A DNA stretch of 64,000 nt. Origin: Nematostella vectensis (Eukaryota; Cnidaria; Anthozoa; Actiniaria; Edwardsiidae). A program made the translations under genes and the position numbers. A model generated the notes under the pieces. The model did not search any database, had not been told where the DNA came from, and was given only the letters and a program-made list of their open reading frames with translations. Of this stretch, positions 1-13,000 are shown in pieces; within the stretch, counting starts at the first letter, position 1, and each line of letters begins with the position of its first letter. The stretch lies in NCBI RefSeq assembly GCF_932526225.1, contig NC_064041.1, positions 4,399,046 to 4,463,045 of the forward strand. The letters run 5' to 3'.

Positions 1-461
1 ACATCAAGTAAATTTTGGTCAAATAATGTATAACAGTATAAATATCTCAGTTAAAATTTTATAAGAACGTAAATCCACCAATTTTCCTCCGCTACATGTT
101 TAACATACCGGTGCACCCCCTTCGAAAATCCACCCCTGCTGTCTGTTGGACTTTGAAACATTTACTCAAGAGATATAGTCAGCACATTTTGGAGTTAATT
201 CAATGTATTTTTAGTTGATGAGTAGCAAATCACTGGCGAGATATTCGTAGTTTTCCCACGGTCACGTGATCTGTGACCTAATCACCTATACATATTTTTT
301 TCACTTGTCCATCTACCGTTATACATTAATTGACCCAAGTTTGGTTGATGTTCAGCAAATCGCTGGCGAAATGTTCGTAATATTCCCATTCCACCGGAAG
401 TTGGACATACAATTTGTTGGCATACAATAAATGGAAATACACGGAAGAACATTGAATCCTC
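1..461. other. Gene-free left edge
   Basis: No coding region is supported here. A loosely duplicated segment can be seen: the block around 211-260 (GCAAATCACTGGCGAGATAT) recurs in altered form around 351-400 (GCAAATCGCTGGCGAAATGT). This is an old, diverged tandem repeat of about 145 bp. Confidence 0.4.
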
Positions 462-1496
462 CCCCCTTTCTTAAAACCCTTGCTTAGGCCCCCCTTTCTT
501 AAAACCCTTGCTTAGGCCCCCCTTCCTTAAAACCCTTGCTTAGGCCCCCCTTTCTTAAAACCCTTACTTAGGCCCCCCTTTCTTAAAACCCCTTGCTTAG
601 GCCCCCCTTTCTTAAAACCCTTGCTTAGGCCCCCCTTTCTTAAAACCCTTGCTTAGGCCCCCTTTCTTAAAACCCTTGCTTAGGCCCCCCTTTCTTAAAA
701 CCCTTGCTTAGGCCCCCCTTTCTTAAAACTCGTGCTTAGGCCCCCCCTTTCTTAAAACCCTTGCTTAGGCCCCCCTTTCTTTAAACCCTTGCTTAGGCCC
801 CCCCTTTCTTAAAACCCTTGCTTAGGCCCCTCCCCTTTCTTAAAACCCTTGCTTAGGCCCCCCCTTTCTTAAAACCCTTGCTTAGGCCCCCCTTTCTTTA
901 AACCCTTGCTTAGGCCCCCTTTCTTAAAACCCTTGCTTAGGCCCCCCTTTCTTAAAACCCTTGCTTAGGCCCCCCTTTCTTAAAACTCGTGCTTAGGCCC
1001 CCCCTTTCTTAAAACCCTTGCTTAGGCCCCCCTTTCTTTAAACCCTTGCTTAGGCCCCCCCTTTCTTAAAACCCTTGCTTAGGCCCCTCCCCTTTCTTAA
1101 AACCCTTGCTTAGGCCCCCCCTTTCTTAAAACCCTTGCTTAGGCCCCCCTTTCTTAAAACCCTTGCTTAGGCCCCCTTTCTTAAAACCCTTGCTTAGGCC
1201 CCCCTTTCTTAAAACCCTTGCTTAGGCCCCCCTTTCTTAAAACTCGTGCTTAGGCCCCCCCTTTCTTAAAACCCTTGCTTAGGCCCCCCTTTCTTTAAAC
1301 CCTTGCTTAGGCCCCCCCTTTCTTAAAACCCTTGCTTAGGCCCCTCCCCTTTCTTAAAACCCTTGCTTAGGCCCCCCCTTTCTTAAAACCCTTGCTTAGG
1401 CCCCCCTTTCTTTAAACCCTTGCTTAGGCCCCCCCTTTCTTAAAACCCTTGCTTAGGCCCCCCCTTTCTTAAAACTCTTGCTTAGGCCCCCCCTTT
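462..1496. repeat. 27-29 bp minisatellite, about 36 copies
   Basis: A continuous head-to-tail array of a 27-29 bp unit built from a C-run, TTTCTTAAAACCC and TTGCTTAGG. Copies differ mainly in C-run length (5-7, sometimes interrupted by T) and in TTAAAACCC versus TTTAAACCC or TTAAAACTCG. The variant copies recur in blocks, indicating that groups of several units were duplicated together (higher-order structure of roughly 280-370 bp). The CCCTT/TTAGG content recalls telomeric DNA, but the unit is far longer than a telomere repeat. Confidence 0.95.
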
Positions 1497-1710
1497 TTGG
1501 AGCTAATGGAGCCGTCCCTGCAAAGTCAACTGAAGCCAACTCGATCGTTTCGACATTTAATAATTTATTTTCAATTAACTCTTCTATATAATAGGCGAAA
1601 ATCAATTAGTTATCTAATATATCATATAGGCGACATAAAAAAAATATTGTCGTTTCTGGTCGCCCACCATGCAACTTTTTACAAATTTTTAATTTTAATT
1701 CTTTCTCAGT

Positions 1711-1902
1711 GAAAACATCAGAATCTTGCTAGTTTTGCGCTCTTCGATAATAGGGAAATGGCCAAAGATAGACATCCATCTAAAAATGTTCTCGGGAAAC
1801 GATTTCACTGAACTAAATAATGTAGTGATAGTGCCGATTGAAGTACCACAAGAAAAGGGTCGCGACATATTACACGTTATTTCCACAAACAAAGCAAGAC
1901 TG
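1711..1902 (+). CDS. Possible exon of an unknown gene
   Basis: The stretch is preceded by a good splice acceptor (pyrimidines then TTTCTCAG at about 1703-1710) and followed by AGACTG|GTAATG. Between them one frame is open for 64 codons and reads like a globular protein: it starts ENIRILLVLRSS and contains IDIHLKMFSGNDFTEL and VVIVPIEVPQEKGRDILHV. I do not recognise the family. Other exons were not found in the window, so the rest may lie to the left of it or the exon may be a remnant. No start or stop codon was assigned. Confidence 0.3.
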
Positions 1903-2015
1903 GTAATGTCTTTAATAATAATAATAATAATAATCTTTATTGCCTTAGATAAATCAACATGTCTAAGTTTACAAAATGTAGGGGAAACCGATTATAAGTA
2001 AATGCGCTACATCAA

Positions 2016-2210
2016 TTATATGTCACTATATTTAAAGACAAGCCTATTGACAAAAGTATTTTTGAATCGCTCTGAGTTAACCCTTGGATAAATCACATTT
2101 CTTTTTCTGAGGTTGTATTTTTGGTCTTTTTTCTTAGGCAGGATTTTGCTCAGAGGATATTCAGGTTGATCTAAGCGAGTACTATCATATCTATCATATA
2201 GCTTCAAAGC
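2016..2210 (-). pseudogene. Possible non-LTR retrotransposon tail remnant
   Basis: An open minus-strand stretch contains KYNLRKRNVIYPRVNSERFK and FVNRLVFKY. The pattern YNLR..N...PRVN....+.F.NR resembles the C-terminal region after the reverse transcriptase of some animal non-LTR retrotransposons. No catalytic reverse transcriptase motif is present nearby, so at best this is a 5'-truncated remnant. Recognition is from memory and weak. Confidence 0.25.
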
Positions 2211-2259
2211 AAAACCTTTGGATTTGAAAAACAAATAAAATAAAACGCCCGTCCGCATG

Positions 2260-3460
2260 CTCCCGAAGAAATCGCGACCAGAAACGAAATATTTTTTGTT
2301 GCCTTACAGCTATAAAGCTTTAGACGAAAAGACAAATAAATATCTGAAACCTGTCGTAAAACTCGACTCTTAATAAAAACAGTACCTCTGATCAAAAACA
2401 ATAATAAAGGTGTGTCTGAGTATGGCTCTTTAAAGTTATAACACTAGTAATATAAGCTTAACACATGCTTTTGAGGACGCTTTCAACGTCCATGGACAGC
2501 AAGGAGGAATAGGTCCCCTTCGAGCATGTTTCCATCGTTACACACCTATTCCAAATAAGGAGCATGTTTCCAAATAAGGTTACACAGAAGTATCCATGTG
2601 TCTAAGCACGCGGTGCACCATGGGTGAGATATAAAATACAAATTCGATATCTCTGAAAACTGTATCGGATGTTAAAAGCACAAAAGTAATTTCACTTTGA
2701 TATAGTTTATTTGATATCCCTATGGCAAATGGGTTATTACGGAATCTGCAGTCAGTTTGAGCACTGACAATCTTCATTTGTCCAACTCAAACTCTGTAAA
2801 TTAGTGAGCATCACTATATAACTTAACAGGCAATTTTCTAGGTACTGAGGACCTTATTTGTAACAGTTTTTACTGTAGATTCAACTTTTGTTGAGAAAGT
2901 CCGTTTAGTTATGAAGGAATAATCTCTTTTTTTTCTCATTGAACTTTCGGCCAGACAGCCCGTTTAGCTAGGCATAATCCTTTTAGCGAGACAATCTGTT
3001 AAGCTAGGAATTATCCTTTGTTTATTGAACTTTCGGCGAGATACCCCGTTTACATAGAAATTAAATAATCCTTTTATTCTCATTGAAATTTCGGCGAAAC
3101 AAAACGTTTAGCTACAGTGCCAATAGTTTCCCCAAGAAGTTTCCCCTGGGCCACGGGGACTTCAAATGGTTCCTACACTATATTGAATAGTAGTCAGCCA
3201 CAAACAACAGTAGAGTTGCAGATGCTAAAAGCTAGCTTTAACTCTACTCTAATGGCAAATGGTCTGCTTTTATTAACAATGGGCTTGTGAGGACATACAA
3301 ATACGAAGCTTTTTTTTTTTTCACCAACGACATATGAAGCAGTGGTGCTTAATCACCAAAGATGCAGTTCGCTTGTGAGGACATATGGACGAAGCCATCA
3401 GCGAAGATGTTATACCTGAAAAAAAAACAACAAAAGACCCGCAGGTTAAAATAATAAATG
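2260..3460. other. Gene-free stretch with a degenerate repeat
   Basis: No coding region is supported. From about 2885 to 3115 a degenerate repeat of about 60 bp occurs roughly four times, recognised by GAACTTTCGGC..GAC followed by CCGTTTAGCTAGG and an ATAATCC..TT tract. Confidence 0.4.
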
Positions 3461-3469
3461 TACATATTT

Positions 3470-4495
3470 CACAATATGTAACACTAGGGCACGAACACTA
3501 AGAGCTGACCAGACAATCAAGTGGTGCGAGATAAGCGGTGCGAATGCATGTACACAATATGAACACACGAACACGGCGATGTAAGATATGACCAGACAAT
3601 TAAGTGGTACGAGATGAAAGGTGCTAATGCATGTACACAATATGAACACACGAACACGGCTTTGTAAGAGCTGACCAGACAATCAAGTGGTGCGAGATAA
3701 GCGGTGCGAATGAATGTTCACAATATGAACACACGAACACGGCGATGTAAGATATGACCAGACAATTAAGTGGTACGAGATGAAAGGTGCTAATGCATGT
3801 ACACAATATGAACACACGAACACGGCTTTGTAAGAGCTGACCAGACAATCAAGTGGTGCAAGATAAGCGGTGCGAATGAATGTTCACAATATGAACACAC
3901 GAACACGGCGATGTAAGATATGACCAGACAATTAAGTGGTACGAGATGAAAGGTGCGAATGCATGTACACAATATGAACACACGAACACGGCTTTGTAAG
4001 AGCTGAACAGACAATCAAGTGGTGCGAGATAAGCGGTGCGAATGCATGTACACAATATGAACACACGAACACGGCGATGTAAGATATGACCAGACAATTA
4101 AGTGGTACGAGATGAAAGGTGCGAATGCATGTACACAATATGAACACACGAACACGGCTTTGTAAGAGCTGACCAGACAATCAAGTGGTGCGAGATAAGC
4201 GGTGCGAATGCATGTACACAATATGAACACACGAACACGGCTATGAAAGAGCTGACCAGACAATCAAGTGGTGCGAGATAAGCGGTGCGAATGCATGTAC
4301 ACAATATGAACACACGAACACGGCGAAGTAAGATATGACCAGACAATTAAGTGGTACGAGATGAAAGGTGCGAATGCATGTACACAATATGAACACACGA
4401 ACACGGCTATTAAAAAGCTGACCAGACGATTAAGTGGTACGAGATGAACGGTGCGAACGCATGTACACAATATGAACACACGAACATGGTGATTT
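3470..4495. repeat. 83 bp satellite with 166 bp higher-order unit
   Basis: An 83 bp unit (TGACCAGACAAT, AAGTGGT, GAGAT, GGTGCGAATGCATGTAC, ACAATATGAACACACGAACACGG) is repeated about 12 times. Two unit types alternate, one with AATCAAGTGGTGCGAGATAAGC and one with AATTAAGTGGTACGAGATGAAAG, giving a 166 bp higher-order repeat. The unit length is not a multiple of 3, so the minus-strand open frames shift by 83 bp from copy to copy; these frames are repeat artefacts. Confidence 0.95.
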
Positions 4496-4979
4496 AATAG
4501 GAGTAGCATTTCTTGCATGTTCAAACAACATTTTCAGCCCTGTTCATGAAAGGGTTGTCACCATAAAAAGGTCATTTTTGTTCGAATTGTCACGTATGTA
4601 ACTCATTATATATTGACTTTGAGATACGAAGACAGCGGCGGTAGAAAACAAAGGAATTGATTTGAAAACGGTCAAGGCCGCCCTAGATATGCGTTCTAAT
4701 TGATAGTCCCTAACTGATTGGGAATCGCGGCGATTTCATGTATGAAACAATTCTTCCGCGAAGGTAAATAAATAGTGAATCATAAGTTTCAACCTTAAGA
4801 ATTTCTTTTCAGATTGACAACCTTTTCAAGGACGGCTGCAAGTAACCTGTATTCGCCAGCTATATAACAAGTGGAATACGAGACCATTGCGTACTCGTGC
4901 AAACATGCTTTACCATGGCAACAATGACGTAGTGCAGTTCACACAACGTGCGGTGCGGCGTTTATGCTGTAGTCCGACT

Positions 4980-6300
4980 GGGAATATGACATGATACATT
5001 AGGGAATATATCATAGGGTCACACCCAAAGACAGGTGATATGACATGATACCTTAGGGAACATAGCATGGGATAACACGCAGGGAATACGACATGGTATG
5101 TTAGGGAATAATCATGGGGCCACACCCATAGACAGGCGATATGACATGATACCTTAGGGAACATAGCAAGGGATAACACACAGGGAATACGACATGGTAT
5201 GTTAGGGATAATAGCATGGGGCCACATCCATTGATAGGCGATGTGACATGATACGTTAGGGAATATCATAGGGTCACACCCATAAACGGGTGATAGAAAT
5301 GATACGTTAGGGAACATAGCATGGGATAACACACAGGGGATATGACATGATACATTAGGGAACATAGCATAGAAAAACACACAGGGAATATGACAAGATA
5401 CATTAGGGAATAATCATGGGGTCACACCCATAGATAGGCGATATGACATGATACGTTAGGGAACATAGCATATGGGATAACACACAGGGAATATGACAAG
5501 ATACATTAGGGAATAATCATGGGGTCACACCCATAGATAGGCGATATGACATGATACGTTAGAGAACATAGCATATGGGATAACACACAGGGAATATGAC
5601 ATGTATGTTAGGGAACATTGCATATGGGATAACACACAGGGAATATGACATGTATGTTAGGGAACATAGCATATGGGATAACACACAGGGAATATGACAT
5701 GTATGTTAGGGATAATAGCATGGGGCCACACCCATTGATAGGCGATGTGACATGATACGTTAGGGAATATTATCATAGGGTCACACCCATAAACGGGTGA
5801 TAGAAATGATACGTTAGGGAACATAGCATGGGATAACACACAGGGGATATGACATGATACATTAGGGAACATAGCATAGAAAAACACACAGGGAATATGA
5901 CAAGATACATTAGGGAATAATCATGGGGTCACACCCATAGATAGGCGATATGACATGATACGTTAGGGAACATAGCATATGGGATAACACACAGGGAATA
6001 TGACAAGATACATTAGGGAATAATCATGGGGTCACACCCATAGATAGGCGATATGACATGATACGTTAGGGAACATAGCATATGGGATAACACACAGGGA
6101 ATATGACATGTATGTTAGGGAACATAGCATATGGGATAACACACAGGGAATATGACATGTATGTTAGGGAACATAGCATATGGGATAACACACAGGGAAT
6201 ATGACATGTATGTTAGGGAACATGGCATATGGGATAACACACAGGGAATATGACATGTATGTTAGGGAACATAGCATGGGGCCACAACCATAGTAATATG
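4980..6300. repeat. Composite about 45-48 bp minisatellite
   Basis: Units built from ATGACATGATACGTTAGGGAACATAGC, GGGATAACACACAGGGAATATGACAT and a GGGGTCACACCCATAGATAGGCGATATGACAT variant are repeated through 1.3 kb. A block of about 500-550 bp is itself duplicated: 5250-5640 matches 5750-6120 almost exactly, so the array grew by duplication of large blocks. Minus-strand open frames here come from the array. Confidence 0.93.
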
Positions 6301-6518
6301 ACATGGTAAGTTAACAGTGCAGTAGGGTAACATGACCCATAAAGTGTGAATCACAAGTATTGTACTGGTGCGTTTTTAGCATCTTTAATAGTGGTATGTA
6401 TCATGTGCATGATACAATAAATTGTCATCTTATATCACACAATTATTTGTGTCACAAAATGCACTAACATATAAAATGGTAACTGTGTCACATGATAATA
6501 TAGTATGCAGTGAATACA

Positions 6519-6673
6519 GGGGTGTAGCCAGGGGGGTGCCCCAGTGGTCCCGGGCCCCCCCTTCTAGCAGCCAAAAATACAGTAAATTTATGAGACATTA
6601 TCTAAAATACAGGAGAAAATGCCTTGAAATGACCTTTTAGGCCCCTTCCTGTTAAAAATCCTGGCTATGCCGC
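6519..6673. mobile_element. MITE-like element, CGTAGCCAGG family
   Basis: The segment opens with GGGGTGTAGCCAGGGGGG and closes with AAATCCTGGCTATGCCGC, giving imperfect inverted ends around TAGCCAGG/CCTGGCTA. The interior (TTCTAGCAGCCAAAA, TACAGTAAAT, TATGAGAC, TTATCTAAAA) recurs at 22200-22295 and in a shorter form at 50603-50635. This is a dispersed non-autonomous family. Confidence 0.6.
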
Positions 6674-7091
6674 TAGAATACCTTGACGTTGTTTGGTGTG
6701 TTCATGGTGCCATAGTTGCTTGTTGTGGGAGCGGAAGGTGGAAAACCATTTTCTGTACCGGACGCAACTTGGTGATATGAGGCGAAGCGTTTTCTGTGAA
6801 AAAGTCAAGTGGAACATTGTGTCTGAAATAGTGAGGGAAAGTCTTATTTTCTAGTCTAAAGTCTAATTTTCATAGCTGCCTAAGAGACCAAGGCAAGACT
6901 GGAGGCCATAAATCTACAATTTTGGAAAAGAAAATGAAAGAAGCAATCTCCAGTTTACTTAGGCATAGAGGCTGGCAGGTATGAAAAGATGCAACAATAA
7001 TCAGACATCACAGAGAGGCATGCAGCAAGTGAAAAAATAGACGACAAGCTGAATGCTGTGACTGAATGCACCAAGTCGGACCTTATCTCAC

Positions 7092-10000
7092 CTTCGGTGT
7101 GCAGCTTCAAAGATACTAAAGACAGCCAGAAGAAGACCCTAAAGAGAACAGATGATAAAAGACTGCTCTTTGTGGGTTGAGTAATCACTAATGTAATATT
7201 GAAAAGAAAAAAAATTGAATTGAATTGAATTGGAAGGGTATACCATTATTAAAAAAAATATCTCGAGCCAGACCACTGAATATAAAACAAACAAATAAAC
7301 TCTAAAATTTTGTTTTTTTTAAATAAAGTCTTAAAAGACTTAGGGGAGACTTTCCAGATTATTCCCTACCTGGAATGTTAAAATCGCAGCGAGAATCTAA
7401 AATAAGAAAATACAGATTAAATTAGAATAGGTTTTCAGTTCATTGCTACCTAAAAAGAAACACTTTCAAAGAGTTTCATAAAAATGGCAAGGGATATTTG
7501 AAGCTGTCATTCAATTTTATAAGCTACAAACAATTTGTTGCACATAAAATATAGAGACTGGTAACATTAGTTAAGATCCTACAGACGGTTGAGCTTTTGT
7601 AGCAGATTTTACTTCTGGCTTCAACGGATAAAAGCCGCATTGTCACCAGTTTACTTCCGGTCGATTACGTAACAATCTCAGATGATTTTTAACGAAAAAC
7701 ACGAAAAATATTTCAAAATATTGAAAGCAGTGTGTTGATTGGAAGTTTCTTTTAGGATTTCATCGATAATTTAGAGCGGATGGTCTGTTAAATATCTCGG
7801 ATTCTAATAGATTCTTTTGTCTTTCAACGGTTGAGGTTTCCGTCGGACCTCCGGAAGTAAACTGGTGACAATGCGGCTTTAAGGCTGTAGAATGATTGCT
7901 GTAACACACTCACCGTGGCAGACCATGGAAACCCCAGCCAGCGGTTCATCGCTCCTCCTATAGTGGGGCCAAGAAACGCCCTACATAGATAATACAATAT
8001 ATACTACAACACTTGTAAATCGTGGGGTCTGATTGGTTAAGGGTTTATTTTTGTTATTAGAGGACACACACAATTGGCGTCAGCGTTGGAGCCAAATTAT
8101 TAGGAGATGACAACCGGCAATTTTTATGTCTCTATCAATCGTGAGTAAGGAATGCTGACTCGTGTCACAAGGCCAAAATACTGGAACGACAGAGCAACAA
8201 GAACTGCCCTCACACCAACTGAAGAACAAGCTTAGATAACTTGACCCATGAATGATTGCCAGACATAAAACTGAACACTGAGCCAAAATTTAATTGTTGA
8301 CTTGATTCAGTGCCAGGTACCCATCCAAACTGAGCCAAATTCAATCCTAATAACAGCACAAGATTGAAAAAAATATAACAGGGAAAATCCAGTTCAAATA
8401 CTGTATAAAGACAGAGAAACTGCATATTGACCCAACATATGGCCGAATACTGACCCAACACAATGACGAATACTGGCCAAACATAAACCCAATACTGACC
8501 CGACGCTTATGAGTGATCCAAAGATTCCAGATAGTACTCCATGCGTAGTGATATCATCAGGCAACCCGTGATACCTGAAGAAAGGTAAAGGTCACAAGTT
8601 CCGTACAATAAGCATGATATGTACTGTATCATACAGTATGTATGCTTTTTCATTGCAAACCTTACTTGATAGCCGTTTCCATCATGTCCGGGAGGCATGG
8701 GACAAGGTAGAAACTACAGGAGAGCCCAAGCAGAATAAGCGCGATTGCTGCGAACCAAACAGACCTGACAAAGCAGAAAAACAGGTTAATAATACCACAA
8801 AGAGACTAAGAACCAGTAACACCTGCCAAACCAGAAAAACAAGTTAATAATAGCACAAAGAGACTAAGAACTAGTAAGACCTGCCAAACCAGAAAAACAG
8901 GTTAATAATACCACAAAGAGACTAAGAACAAGTTAGGCCTGACAAACAAGAAAAAAAGCAGGTTATTAATACTACAAAGAGACTAAGAATGTACAGAAAG
9001 CCCAGGCCGGCCACTTGTGAACCTTAGTTTTTAATTTCACTTAGCGACTTTAACTTTCAAATCGCAATCTGTTATTGAACTTAAACTTTTAAATTGTAAA
9101 CTATATTATAGAATTCTAATGTTGAAATCGCTCTCCAATATCGAGTTACGAGTTTAAAATGCCAAAAACAAGCTTCCCAAGTCGCTCTCTCTTTTAGTCA
9201 TCAAAATACCAAATTGCACTCTCTTTTAACTTCTCAAATTGCTCTAGCTTTTGAACTTCAAAATACAAATCTCAAACCAAGCTCGCTTTTCATATCAAAA
9301 ACACAACTCTCAAACCTCCCTGATATAGCTAAGTTTATTGTCAATAAAATAATATAACAAGACTAACTTAAAAATGCTTATCATGTGTAATCATCTGTAT
9401 CATATTATCATCTGTAACAATCATTTGTTCTCACTTCTGTGGAAGGAACGGGACAAGGGGTGTTGGTCCAAGAGCCAAGTATCCTAAATCAGCAAATGCC
9501 ACACCCAGTACAATAAGAAGCTTCGTCTTTTTCTGAAAATAAAAATAAGGTAATGAATAAATAGGAAAGCTATGTCAGTGATGTTTATGGTAATAACGTA
9601 TTATTTTCTATCATAATAAAACATCAGTTTTTTGCTACTGTGAGAAATATAGTACAAAGCCAAGTATTAAGTTTGAATAATAATTATGTGTTATTATATA
9701 ATTCTATTCAAACCTGCATCTACTTTATCCAATGGTTAGCCCGGCATGTTTGAATTCTTTTGTATTCATAAATATCCTTTTTATAAAATGAATCAAGCGT
9801 TTTTATGCTTCTTCCCATTGCAATACTGTAGTTTTGTAACTCGAGATCCTTATCAATGTGTTCAGTTTGATTGCACAGAATTTTTTTAAATGCTACATGG
9901 TAAAATATTGTGTATTTTTTCAAATTTTATCTTCCATTCTATTAATCACCAATAATAAAGCAAACAATTAAGCAATTAAGCAGTGCATCTTGGCCACTAA

Positions 10001-13000
10001 GCTACAGGGCAGCTTTAGGAATTTCATTCAAACACTAGACTATTGACAGGACACAGACCACAACAACTCTCCTTGCTAAAACTGTGATGTACATATAAAC
10101 CCAAAACAAGGGATATAAATCACATTATTTGCCAATGATTTGATTGATTGTTAGGTTTAAGTTATTAGGTTTTTGTAAAAGGGGTGGTATCGTTTCTTAT
10201 CAGGATACATAAACAATTTATTTACATATTTTTCCTTAATTCGTTCAATAGTGTTCTTTCTCTTAATTAATTTTAAACTAACCTTCAAACAATGCTATAA
10301 CAAATAATCTAGATGCGAAAGCTGTTTACCGTCTTGTCTCCAATCCAGCCTACAATGGGTGAAGAGATGGCATACACTGCTCCCATCAGAAGAAACATTA
10401 GTCCAATTTGAGTTGGATTTAATTTAAACTGCAAGAAAGAAAGGAAAGATCCTGGTTAGTAATAATTTGATGCACCGACTGGCTTACTGTAAATTTGTAA
10501 TAATTGCTTTTATGTATATATAATTATTACAGTAAGAGTATAGTAAAAAAGGGCAATCACACCAATTAACTCCTGGCTGGCTCATAGTCCAGACCAGGGA
10601 CTCTTTTTTGCGCTCGACTGGCTCGCTAGAATGTTGAGTGCAAAGAGAGTTTCAGGTCTGGACTAGTGGGCCCTAAGAAACCAAAACTGACAAAAGACAA
10701 AATAATCATATTAGTCTAGAATCATCGTTATCTGCTGTAAGTCATATCACACAATATCAGTCACAAACTTCTGATAGACTCTGCTTTCAATTTTCCATTA
10801 AAAACCATGGAAGATTATTACATGATTGACTGGAACCAAACTGGATTCGTATCAATAAATATCTTGTAATATTTGCTGCTGAAATTCACAATGTTCCCCA
10901 TAAGGGTATTGTAGGACTTGTAAGTATGTTATTTCATATTACGGAAATCTGTTAAGAAACATTAGAAACTATTTCTTACAATAATTGACAAGTTTTACAA
11001 CATTTTCAAAATGCAGTACTGTAATTTACTGTATCAACACTTTGACAACTTTAGAAAGGATGCAAGACTTACCGGTTTAAGGTGAGGAGCCAGCGTAGGG
11101 TCTAGAAATCCTAGAACTACACCACTAAGGATTATACAAGAACCTGAAAACAGAAACACAGGAATAAACCAAAGGGAACTAGGTACAGACAGATGATGAG
11201 ACAAAAGGAAAAAAAAGACATTATTGTTTTGACTAAACTTGCTGTCTTTCTAGTTGTGATTTCTTCTGAATTATTTTGTACCTAACATGATAATCCCTGG
11301 AATTTTCATAACCTTCAGAAGGGATCCTTTTGATTCTCTACTTGTAGTTTCTGTAAAACAGAAATAATATACCAGATTACCAGACCCGTAGCCTGGGGGG
11401 AGGGGGGGGGGTTTGGAAGAATCACCCCACTCAACTGGGGGGTCCGTTTTAATGAAGGAAAATTGAGTACCACTGCGAGCTACCTAGGAGAATTTTGCTT
11501 GGACTTGGTTGATCTTTAGACACCAAAATCCTAACAGACTATGTGCTACATAAACCAAACAAACCGCCGCTACGCAGGCTAACCCTTATTTCGATCTCTG
11601 ACACGCAAGATTGTGAGGCATTGCTTCAGTTTTATTAGTAGTAGATATTTTGTTTCTAAAGTCTAGACATATCTTACGGGCTAAACACATAGAGATTTCA
11701 ACTGCAATCTATGCGATCTTTGCAGTTAAGCTTTTCTTTTTAAGGAAACGCATTGAATGCTAATTACTGTAGTTTCTTGCTGTGACTTTAAACTAGAAAG
11801 TTCAAGATTCGGTAAGATGCAAATTGTGTTCCGATTCCGGTCTCAAGCTCTCACACCCCAGGATTCTATACTTTGTAACCTCCCCATGCTTGGAGAATTC
11901 CAAACTGGGCAACCTTGCTGTGCTTTCGTGATTCCAAAATGCTGCCTGTCGTTGGGGTACAGATATTTTCTGGAACAACCCATTAATAATGAGGGACATT
12001 TAGAAAAAGACAAAAGGATCTTTTACCTTCTAAATTTACCTCTACATCAGTACATGAGAGAAATTTAGAACCAAGATGCTTGTTTTCTAGTTTTCACCAA
12101 GGAAACAAATAGAAGGAAGCTTCCTGATTAGCACAATTAGACCCTGTGCCAAGAGTCCGATCTTGTGATACCTAAACAACGTTAGACTAGATCCATGTGG
12201 GATGATTTTGATTGCTGAACGCATGCAAGCTAATGACGTCAAAGAATTAAGCTGTAGATATGTCGAGAAACCATGTAAATCAACTATGTTTGATTTGAGA
12301 ATTGTTCATGAAAATGTGGTGGTCTCTAGAGGGATAAAAAGAAATGCGTATGCAATGCCCTGATCCATTGAACCGTGTTCGCTTATCCAACCTAATATTA
12401 TTTGTAGTTGCGAGTTTATTTCCTCAGTGATCATGCCTGCAGTGTCAGGACTTCAACTAATCATCCCTCGGTTGAGTGGACATTTCATCACTAAATTCCT
12501 CTTGTGCCATGCTATAACTTATAAATATCTAATAGTTAATTTTGAAAGAACCTTTCCCTTGTCGATATTCAACATGAATGAGGGATTAGGGGAAGGGGGA
12601 AGAGGAGTGATTGTAAGGGAAGAGGAGTGATTGTACTGTATAATATAACAAGATAAAGACTTTCTTTGCCTCATCCTTTTTTAACAGTGCATGCTTGACA
12701 TTAGAGAGCTTAAGCAAGTCAACACGAACGGCATCAAAAACGGCACGCGCGCTCACGAATTGCTGAAAAACGGCGTTGACGTCCATGGCAGGAAATCTAG
12801 AACGGCATTTTCCCTATTTTTACGTTCTACGCGCGGTCACGGACGTCAACGCCGTTTTTCCAACAATTCGTCAGAGCGCGCGCCGTTTCGTGTTGACTTG
12901 CTTAAGCTCTCTATTATTTGTTATTTACCCCTTGGCATAGGAAGAACAAACATCACTAGGGGTAGGGAAAGTAGAATGCTTGCACCCATAACTATGAACG

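Noticed and set aside
462-1496. Telomere repeat
   Set aside because: The unit is 27-29 bp, although it contains TTAGG; normal cnidarian telomeres have a 6 bp unit.
3470-4495. CRISPR-like array
   Set aside because: Units are contiguous tandem copies without unique spacers, in an animal genome.
3446-4524. Series of 74-86 codon minus-strand frames
   Set aside because: They shift by 83 or 166 bp, which is the satellite period.
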